6,874 nucleotides of DNA from Bacillota bacterium (GTDB taxonomy: Bacteria; Bacillota; Clostridia; Peptostreptococcales; Anaerovoracaceae). Made by a program: the position numbers and the translations under genes. The notes under the pieces were generated by a model that saw nothing but the letters and a program-made list of their open reading frames with translations, did not search any database and had not been told where the DNA came from. Of this stretch, positions 1 through 4,812 are shown in pieces; position 1 is the first letter of the stretch; the number at the start of each line of letters is the position of its first letter. The stretch spans positions 1-6,874 of the forward strand of contig JAEEGU010000192.1 in the NCBI GenBank assembly GCA_016280485.1, given 5' to 3'.

Positions 1-681
1 AAGGTCATGGATGCCGTTTGGCCACTCGTTCAGACTGTTCTTGACCTCATCATGCAGGCGCTTCCGCCTCTCATGGATGCGATATCGTCTTTCCTCGACT
101 GGATAATGCCATACCTCACGCCGATAATTGATGCGGTCAAAGGAGTGGTTGAGGGCTTTTTAGCACTCTTAGACGGCGACGTCGGGACATTCCTCGAGTC
201 CATCGAGGGCGTGCTCACGACGGCACTTGATACATTATTCGGCATCGGCGCAGACTTATTCACCTGGCTGTGGGACGGTATTAAATCCGTGTGGGATTCA
301 ATCTCGGGCTGGGTGACTGAGAAGGTTGAGTGGCTGGAGGATAAACTCTTCTTTTGGCGTTCGGGTACAGCTGAAATGTCCGGAGAGCCGGCAATTAAAG
401 GGACCAATTTCCGGGGCCGTGGCGGTAGCTTCGCTGCTGGGCTTCCGTATGTTCCATACGACGGATATCAGGCAGAGCTGCATAAAGGCGAAACTGTCTT
501 GAACGCGCAGAACACGGCAAGCCTTATCAACTCGCTCAAAGAATCACTCGCAACGGCATCGCAGCCAAGCGGACCGATAGAGCTGGTAATCAATCTTGAC
601 GGCCAGCAGTTCGCCTCGGCGACATACGATGCAAGACAGCGAGAAAACCAAAGACGCGGAGGGAGGCTCGTAAACGCATGA
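1..681 (+). CDS. Phage tail tape measure protein, C-terminal part (cut at 5' edge)
   Basis: This frame is open to the left edge of the window, so the true start lies upstream and about 227 codons are seen. The first ~95 visible residues are a run of hydrophobic helices rich in Leu, Ile, Trp and Phe with repeated patterns (LPPLMDAISSFLDWIMPYL, then GVVEGFLALLDGDVGTFLES). This is typical of the membrane-inserting or helical C-terminal half of tape measure proteins. After that comes a Gly/Arg-rich turn and the segment GLPYVPYDGYQAELHKGE, a motif often seen near the end of tape measure proteins of Bacillota phages. The protein would set tail length inside the tail tube. Its position, directly before small and large tail-tip genes, fits. 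The stop overlaps the next start as ATGA. The role is inferred from composition, motif and gene order; there is no catalytic motif to confirm it. Confidence 0.8.
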   Translation, partial: KVMDAVWPLVQTVLDLIMQALPPLMDAISSFLDWIMPYLTPIIDAVKGVVEGFLALLDGDVGTFLESIEGVLTTALDTLFGIGADLFTWLWDGIKSVWDSISGWVTEKVEWLEDKLFFWRSGTAEMSGEPAIKGTNFRGRGGSFAAGLPYVPYDGYQAELHKGETVLNAQNTASLINSLKESLATASQPSGPIELVINLDGQQFASATYDARQRENQRRGGRLVNA

Positions 682-1043
682 GGACAGTAATAATCAACGG
701 GCACACGTACGGAATCGCTCCGTATAGCCTCATCGAAACGCCACGCAGAATCACGGGTCCTAACTCGGGCGTATCGCTTGACGGAACACTCATAGAGGAC
801 CTTGTGGCTATAAAATACGACATATCACTTGAGCTCATGCCGCTTACGGCAAGCGAGCTCAACCAACTTGCGCAGGACATCTCAACGGCTTTTGTTGAGG
901 TGTCTTATTTTTCAGCGGTACGCAATCAAACCGTGACGCTCGAAATGAAGCCCGAGCCATCATCGATAGCACTAATTTTGCTCAAAGGCATCGGCGCGGA
1001 CGACCTCTATGGAAACTTCACTATTGCATTCAAGCAGAGGTAA
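678..1043 (+). CDS. Small phage tail protein, ~121 aa, exact family uncertain
   Basis: The start ATG overlaps the stop of the tape measure gene (ATGA). A purine-rich GGAGGGAGG stretch at 658-666 lies 11 nt upstream and can serve as the ribosome binding site. The protein looks like a compact alternating beta/alpha domain: it opens with a short strand (TVIINGHTYGI), has a central helix (ASELNQLAQDISTAF) and ends in strands finishing NFTIAFKQR. No signal peptide or membrane segment is visible. Its place between tape measure and the large tail-tip protein is where small distal-tail or adaptor proteins of siphophages are encoded. It may belong to one of the short DUF families found there (DUF6711 is one possibility, not verified). 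The reading frame is secure; the function is by position only. Confidence 0.75.
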   Translation: MRTVIINGHTYGIAPYSLIETPRRITGPNSGVSLDGTLIEDLVAIKYDISLELMPLTASELNQLAQDISTAFVEVSYFSAVRNQTVTLEMKPEPSSIALILLKGIGADDLYGNFTIAFKQR

Positions 1044-1046
1044 ACC

Positions 1047-3158
1047 ATGAGTAATAAACTTATAACCGAAAGCGGCATCGTATTAGGCGATGAGATAATC
1101 ATTGACGGCAACCTCCAACTGTTCGAATCTATGACCGGCTCGGAGCTCGCGTATGATACTCTTACAATCACCGTGATGGCGAACATTTTCAGAGCCGCTT
1201 TCAAGGACAAAAACGGAAAACAAGTAATTACCTCCGACGGCAAGAGATTCATCCTCGACTTGTCAAGAACCTGGAGCTACGGCAGGTGGATAAAGTATTA
1301 CCACGATGACGAGCTCAAAGGCAAGTTCTACATCGAGAATGTGGCGCGTATCGGCAGGGAAAAGTACAAAATAACCGCTATGAGCTCGGTGGGCCTTTTG
1401 GCGAACACCCAGCACTATGGCGGCATATATCAAGGCAAAGCATTCGGCGAGCTGGTAGGCGAAATCATCGGCGGAGTCGTCCCGTACACCGTGGACCTAA
1501 CGCTCCAAAACCAACCTATCTACGGATGGCTACCAATCGCTTCAAGACGCGAAAATCTACACCAAGCCCTCTTTGCGATGTCCGCATCCATCAAAAAGGA
1601 CGAGAACGGCGATATGTTTATAACCGGACTCTCAAAGGACACCGCAACAGAGATTCCGGGTTCGCGTATCTATATGGGAGGCTCTGTTGAATACCCGCAG
1701 GCGACGAAGATTATAGCATTATCAGAGCACGCCTACATCGGCAGAGCCAGCGATGAAGAGGTCACGCTTTACAACGACGCTATATCAGCCGATTCGATAA
1801 CCACACCGAGCGGCCAAGTAGTCCTTGGCGGTTTGGTGCTCTTCGATGAGCCTTGCCACGATTTAACAATCACCGGCACCACGATAATCGAAAGTGGTGT
1901 CAATTTTGCTGTTTTAGCACCTACAGGAGAGTGCGAGCTCAAAGGGCTCAAGTACACTCACACGGTCCGTCAGATCACACGTCCGGAAATCATCGGCGAC
2001 ATAACCGACGACAACAAGGCGATCGCGGAGCAAGCAACGCTCGTTTCGATTGCAAACTCGGAAAATGTAGCGGACCGCCTCGCAAACTACTACGGAAGCG
2101 CGAAAAAAGTCACTATAGACATCGTGCAGGGCGAAGAATCCACCGGAGATGCGGTCACATTCCTCGACCCATTTAACGAGCAAACAGAAGGGCTCATATC
2201 CCACCTTGATATGAGGATATCGGGAATTTTAAAGAGCAAAGCCGAGATAATAGCCGATTATGACCCACCCGACATCGGCAACTACTATTCGCACGTGCAG
2301 CTTCTCACTGGTTCCACCACGTGGCTCATCCCTCCGGGCACCGAGAAAATACGAGCGGTACTCATCGGAGGCGGCAGCTCGGGGCATAAGGGCGAAAACG
2401 GAGCAGATGGCATAGACGGATATAACGCAAATAGGCAAAGCTATTTCCCGCCTGGCGGAAATGCCGGCGCAGCAGGGTCCGGAGGCAAAATACTCATAAA
2501 AACCCTCAATGTCGAGGGGGTTGCAAGCCTTTCGGTTTTATGTGGCGCAGGCAACACTCAAGGAGATGGGCAAGAAGGCGGAAATACCACTCTCACAATA
2601 AACGGAGACACATACACTTCTGCAGATGGAACATCGTCCTCAATCGGCTTTGTAGAAATTTTCGGCGGCAATTCGTATGGACTTCCGGGAATACCGAATA
2701 ATACCAAAGGCGGGCACGGAGGATGTCCTAAATCTTCGGCGGAAATGCCGGGCGAAGATTTTACAGACGGAGTGAACACTTGGTACGGCGGTGCAAGAGG
2801 CGCATACGCATCATGGACTAACCAAGCAGGTCAGTTCATGGAACGCTCAGGCGGATGCGGAGGCGGTGCGGCCCATGGGTCGGACGGCGAAAGCGGACAC
2901 GATGGACGATACGACCATTTAGGCAGAACAGCGGGCGAAGGGGGCAAAGGCGGCGACGGAGACAACGGCGCGAACGCCGACCCAGCTATCTACGGCATGG
3001 GTGGTCAAGGCGGATATGGCGGCGGCGGCGGCGGATGCGGTCAACGCGAATGGGCGGACGGTAGCGAACGGACCCTTGCTTTGCCGAGTGGCGGCGCAGG
3101 CGGCCAAGGCGGCCTTGGCGGTAATGGTGCCGCAGGGTGCGTGTTCATTTACTATTAG
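1047..3158 (+). CDS. Tail-tip hub/adhesin-like protein with C-terminal glycine-rich domain
   Basis: A 703-residue protein starting 3 nt after the previous stop, with GCAGAGG just upstream as SD. Residues 1 to ~410 look like a tail hub or tail-associated protein of siphophages: an N-terminal beta-rich part (LSRTWSYGRWIKYYHDDELK, then FYIENVARIGREKYKITAMS) followed by segments typical of baseplate-hub folds (AFGELVGEIIGG, ENLHQALFAMSASIKK). From about residue 415 it changes to a glycine-rich domain. This opens with HVQLLTGSTTWLIPPGTEKI and VLIGGGSSG and ends GGNGAAGCVFIYY. That is the pattern of the Gly_rich tail-fibre domain, in which a sandwich of Gly-rich helices displays receptor-binding loops. 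Gly and Ala codons give a GGC-repeat tract near 3019-3033. It probably sits at the tail tip and may carry its own receptor contact next to the DGR target protein. The hub assignment is by sequence style and gene order; the Gly-rich domain is directly visible. Confidence 0.75.
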   Translation: MSNKLITESGIVLGDEIIIDGNLQLFESMTGSELAYDTLTITVMANIFRAAFKDKNGKQVITSDGKRFILDLSRTWSYGRWIKYYHDDELKGKFYIENVARIGREKYKITAMSSVGLLANTQHYGGIYQGKAFGELVGEIIGGVVPYTVDLTLQNQPIYGWLPIASRRENLHQALFAMSASIKKDENGDMFITGLSKDTATEIPGSRIYMGGSVEYPQATKIIALSEHAYIGRASDEEVTLYNDAISADSITTPSGQVVLGGLVLFDEPCHDLTITGTTIIESGVNFAVLAPTGECELKGLKYTHTVRQITRPEIIGDITDDNKAIAEQATLVSIANSENVADRLANYYGSAKKVTIDIVQGEESTGDAVTFLDPFNEQTEGLISHLDMRISGILKSKAEIIADYDPPDIGNYYSHVQLLTGSTTWLIPPGTEKIRAVLIGGGSSGHKGENGADGIDGYNANRQSYFPPGGNAGAAGSGGKILIKTLNVEGVASLSVLCGAGNTQGDGQEGGNTTLTINGDTYTSADGTSSSIGFVEIFGGNSYGLPGIPNNTKGGHGGCPKSSAEMPGEDFTDGVNTWYGGARGAYASWTNQAGQFMERSGGCGGGAAHGSDGESGHDGRYDHLGRTAGEGGKGGDGDNGANADPAIYGMGGQGGYGGGGGGCGQREWADGSERTLALPSGGAGGQGGLGGNGAAGCVFIYY

Positions 3159-3162
3159 GAGG
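3157..3162 (+). promoter_or_regulatory. Strong Shine-Dalgarno for the DGR target gene, overlapping the upstream stop
   Basis: AGGAGG starts inside the TAG stop codon (3156-3158) of the glycine-rich tail gene and stands 5 nt before the ATG at 3168. It fixes this ATG as the start and suggests coupled, high-level translation of the target protein. Confidence 0.85.
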
Positions 3163-3167
3163 TAATC

Positions 3168-4085
3168 ATGGCAGAATTAGAATACATTTCCCAGTACGAA
3201 GGAACCGAAATCGACGCATCTGTCGGATTCGGAAAAACCCCCGATGCTACACCTACGGCGGGATCCCCGCGCGGAGCTGAGTCGGGCGGTATAAAAAGCT
3301 ATGTAGACGGCTTAATTGCAGCAGTAAGAAACGACTTCGGGGCAAGTGGCGCCGGCGCACACAACGCAATCTACCGGGGAAAATACCTCGGCTCGTCTGT
3401 CACAGCAGAACAGTATGCGCAGATTGCTGCAGGCACATTCGAAGACATGTATATCGGCGACTATTGGACGATATCAGGTATCAATTGGCGCATTGCCGAC
3501 TTTGATTACTATTTCCACTCCGGTTACGACCCGGAAAATGCGGACGGCCGTTGGGGCGAGGTGATAACACATCATGTGGTAATAGTCCCGGATCGTTCAG
3601 TCGGAGACTATCAGAAAATGAACTCAACAGACACAACCGCCGGAGGTTATGCCGGAAGCGAAATGCGCACCACAAACATGACCGCCGCCAAGAACCTCAT
3701 TAAGGCAGCTTTCGGTGAGTCACATATCATGGTCCACAAGGACAACCTTATCAACGCAGTCTACAGCGGATATCCATCCGGAGGAGCGTGGGTTGACACA
3801 GACATCGAGCTCATGACGGAGTGGATGGTCTATGGCGCACCGGTATTCCACCCTATGTGCGACGGCAGCCGGATTGTTTACAACTACGAGGTCGGTTGCA
3901 AGCAGCTCAACCTGTTTAGGCATCGCCCGGACCTGATCTACTCGGATGCGTGGCGATTCGACTACTGGCTGAGGGACGTAGTCTCCGCCGCTACCTTCGC
4001 TCTTGTCTACCGCGGCGGCGTTGCGGCCTGCGACGGCGCATCCCTTGCTCTTGGCGTGCGCCCCGCTTTCTGTCTTATATCTTAA
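3168..4085 (+). CDS. DGR target protein: phage tail receptor-binding protein with C-type-lectin-like variable C-terminus
   Basis: A 305-residue protein at the end of the tail module, with a consensus SD. Residues 1 to ~65 are a low-complexity, Gly/Ala/Thr-containing N-terminus that probably anchors to the tail. Residues ~68-110 (IYRGKYLGSSVTAEQYAQIA, then MYIGDYWTISGINWRIADFD) and the middle (HHVVIVPDRSVGDYQKMN) resemble structural proteins of Bacillota phages. The C-terminus has DYWLRDVVSAATFALV, then Gly/Ala-rich variable residues, then GVRPAFCLI. This is the ending of C-type-lectin-like DGR target folds and of the related DUF6273 type (YWLR...GVRPA). Residues 273-301 are the VR. Eleven of them (276, 279, 281, 282, 283, 285, 287, 289, 290, 293, 295) correspond to AAY codons in TR and read T, L, Y, R, G, V, A, D, G, L, L. 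These are the likely ligand-contact positions, by analogy with Mtd of Bordetella phage BPP-1. The fold is inferred; the VR relationship is seen directly. Confidence 0.88.
   Translation: MAELEYISQYEGTEIDASVGFGKTPDATPTAGSPRGAESGGIKSYVDGLIAAVRNDFGASGAGAHNAIYRGKYLGSSVTAEQYAQIAAGTFEDMYIGDYWTISGINWRIADFDYYFHSGYDPENADGRWGEVITHHVVIVPDRSVGDYQKMNSTDTTAGGYAGSEMRTTNMTAAKNLIKAAFGESHIMVHKDNLINAVYSGYPSGGAWVDTDIELMTEWMVYGAPVFHPMCDGSRIVYNYEVGCKQLNLFRHRPDLIYSDAWRFDYWLRDVVSAATFALVYRGGVAACDGASLALGVRPAFCLIS
3984..4070 (+). repeat. DGR variable repeat (VR)
   Basis: These 87 bases align without gaps to 4648-4734 at a constant offset of 664. There are 21 mismatches: 20 at positions where TR has A, and one G-to-T (3992 versus 4656) near the left end. 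The A changes in VR are 8 to G, 7 to C and 5 to T. The reading frames of VR and TR coincide codon by codon. The left boundary is set by loss of identity before TCCGCC, the right one by loss after CTTTC. The last identical block, 4053-4065, is GC-rich. Bases further upstream, encoding YWLRDVV, show no convincing match to TR. Confidence 0.95.
4053..4065 (+). other. Candidate IMH-like GC core at the 3' end of VR
   Basis: The 13 bases ggcgtgcgccccg are identical to 4717-4729 of TR. They are followed by divergent 3' sequence (VR C at 4066 versus TR A at 4730, and no further similarity after the shared TTTC). In known DGRs a GC-rich 3' block of VR, the initiation of mutagenic homing (IMH) site, marks where cDNA integration begins, and its TR counterpart IMH* differs at a few bases. 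Position and composition fit. The exact extent cannot be set from one copy. Confidence 0.6.
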
Positions 4086-4096
4086 ATCATAAATCA

Positions 4097-4113
4097 CGCC
4101 CCTTTATGGGGCG
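4097..4113 (+). other. Hairpin/cruciform just downstream of VR
   Basis: A perfect 6-bp inverted repeat, cgcccc / ggggcg, around a 5-nt loop (tttat). It starts 12 nt after the stop of the target gene and 27 nt after the VR core. In the Bordetella phage DGR a GC-rich short-loop stem just 3' of VR is needed for efficient target recognition, and similar elements lie behind other VRs. No T-tract follows on the + strand, and the - strand also lacks one, so it is a poor terminator. It also lies immediately upstream of the avd ribosome binding site. Confidence 0.65.
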
Positions 4114-4118
4114 GGAAT

Positions 4119-4123
4119 GGAGG
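4119..4123 (+). promoter_or_regulatory. Shine-Dalgarno that favours a TTG start for avd at 4129
   Basis: GGAGG is followed 5 nt later by an in-frame TTG (4129-4131). The in-frame ATG at 4117 overlaps this SD and itself has only the GC hairpin arm (ggggcggg) in front. The TTG is therefore the better-supported start; the protein would be 227 rather than 231 residues. Confidence 0.6.
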
Positions 4124-4128
4124 AAAAT

Positions 4129-4812
4129 TTGTCAGTCGTAAAATCCAAACGCAAACCAAGCCAGTTCGAAGTATTCCATCATTTTAGTAAATTGCGCAAG
4201 GAGGTCACGCTGTTGCTACTCAACGATTTCGGCTATAGCGTCGAAAGAGCGCGCCAAAATCTCGATAAATCGTTCGGAGACAACTTAACTCCGGAGAAGC
4301 AAACGCACTACGAAAAGAGACTTACAAAAATAGTCGCATTCGCAGCGTGGTTCATCCCAAAAGAAAAGGAAGCCGTGACAGACTGCCTAAGAGAAATCAC
4401 CGCCTGCTTATATGGCGCGAACTCAATATACCCTATGTACCACGAAGAACTCATTGAGCGGAGAATCCTTCAAGATAAAGCTATAGGCCAATGCTATAGA
4501 CTCACCCAAGAGCTCCAGTACGCAATTGAGACCCTTCCGGTCGACATAGATAAGTATACAAGATTCGCGGAGATGATAGAGACAGAGATTAACTTACTCA
4601 AAGGTTGGCGCAAAGCCGACAATAAATTCAAAAGGGCAACTTCTGATTCCGCCGCGAACTTCGCTAATGTCAACAACAACGGCAATGCGAACTGCAACAA
4701 CGCATCCAATGCTAATGGCGTGCGCCCCGATTTCGATGCTGTGGCTGGTAGCCTATTGAGCGTGCCACAAGCAAAGAAAGGAGAAGCTGTCCTTCCAAAT
4801 GGTAAAAACTAA
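4129..4812 (+). CDS. avd: DGR accessory variability determinant (Avd-like four-helix-bundle protein) with the TR encoded in its C-terminus
   Basis: Avd is a small helical protein that oligomerises, binds the DGR reverse transcriptase and the template RNA, and is needed for cDNA synthesis. The start chosen is TTG 4129; ATG 4117 is the alternative, and residue numbers here count from that ATG. Residues ~16-170 are almost entirely helical: FEVFHHFSKLRKEVTLLLL, EKRLTKIVAFAAWFIPKEKE, a Cys-containing helix REITACLYGANSIYPMY, then QDKAIGQCYRLTQELQYAIE and YTRFAEMIETEINLLKGWRK. The QDKAIG..Y.L.QELQY..ETLPVD and LKGWRK.DN patterns are characteristic of long Avd proteins next to Bacillota-phage DGRs. 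Residues 178-206 are the translated TR, an Asn-rich stretch ending GVRPDF. They are followed by a 25-residue tail encoded by the TR-RT spacer. The usual Avd domain would end near residue 173, so this C-terminal tail is extra. It overlaps the RT gene by 14 nt, which suggests translational coupling. Confidence 0.85.
   Translation: MSVVKSKRKPSQFEVFHHFSKLRKEVTLLLLNDFGYSVERARQNLDKSFGDNLTPEKQTHYEKRLTKIVAFAAWFIPKEKEAVTDCLREITACLYGANSIYPMYHEELIERRILQDKAIGQCYRLTQELQYAIETLPVDIDKYTRFAEMIETEINLLKGWRKADNKFKRATSDSAANFANVNNNGNANCNNASNANGVRPDFDAVAGSLLSVPQAKKGEAVLPNGKN
4648..4734 (+). repeat. DGR template repeat (TR)
   Basis: This is the unmutated donor copy of the VR, lying between the conserved Avd coding part and the RT gene, as in many DGRs. 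It contains 24 adenines. Twenty-two are the first two bases of 11 AAC/AAT codons (at 4657, 4666, 4672, 4675, 4678, 4684, 4690, 4696, 4699, 4708 and 4714). One is a silent third base (4704), and one is A4730 near the 3' end. Twenty of the 24 differ in VR. The TR reads in the avd frame as an Asn-rich peptide, in the same phase as the VR in the target gene. Confidence 0.95.
4738..4772 (+). other. Possible stem-loop in the TR-RT spacer
   Basis: gctgtggc at 4738-4745 can pair with gccacaagc at 4764-4772 if one A (4770) is bulged. This gives 8 pairs, 6 of them continuous (tgtggc/gccaca), around an 18-nt loop. It starts 3 nt after the end of TR. It is a candidate for the structured spacer element that RT and Avd recognise, but a stem of this size can arise by chance. 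Confidence 0.4.
4777..4783 (+). promoter_or_regulatory. Distant Shine-Dalgarno of the RT gene
   Basis: AAAGGAG stands 15 nt before the ATG at 4799, longer than the usual 5-9 nt. No other in-frame start with better spacing is visible. Since the avd frame ends at 4812, just past this ATG, re-initiation by ribosomes leaving avd may help. Confidence 0.45.

Larger units (their letters stand above)
4648..4798 (+). ncRNA. Probable DGR template RNA core: TR plus spacer
   Basis: In the Bordetella DGR the RNA copied by RT-Avd is TR together with the spacer up to the rt gene, and cDNA is primed from within that spacer. Here the spacer between TR and the RT start is 64 nt and contains a possible stem-loop (4738-4772). 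The RNA ends are not visible in DNA sequence; this interval is simply TR to the RT start codon. No separate promoter was found, so it is probably processed from, or used within, the avd-rt transcript. Confidence 0.45.

Noticed and set aside
3019..3033. GGC triplet tract as a phase-variable repeat
   Set aside because: Only about five perfect units, and they encode Gly in a Gly-rich domain. A change in unit number would keep the frame, so there is no on/off switch.
2855..3064. Arg-rich 69-codon + strand frame inside the glycine-rich region
   Set aside because: It is the GGC-repeat coding sequence read out of frame; the composition follows from Gly codons, not from a real basic protein.
3720..4097. 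125-codon open frame on the minus strand across the VR
   Set aside because: It is a shadow of the target gene, with no supporting ribosome site and no recognisable protein features. The + strand frame has an SD, family motifs and the VR.
4097..4113. Hairpin as a rho-independent terminator
   Set aside because: No run of T follows on either strand, and avd starts right after it in the same direction. Position behind VR fits a DGR target element better.
4083..4128. Promoter for the avd-rt genes
   Set aside because: No convincing -35/-10 pair with proper spacing is seen. Gene packing suggests co-transcription with the tail genes.
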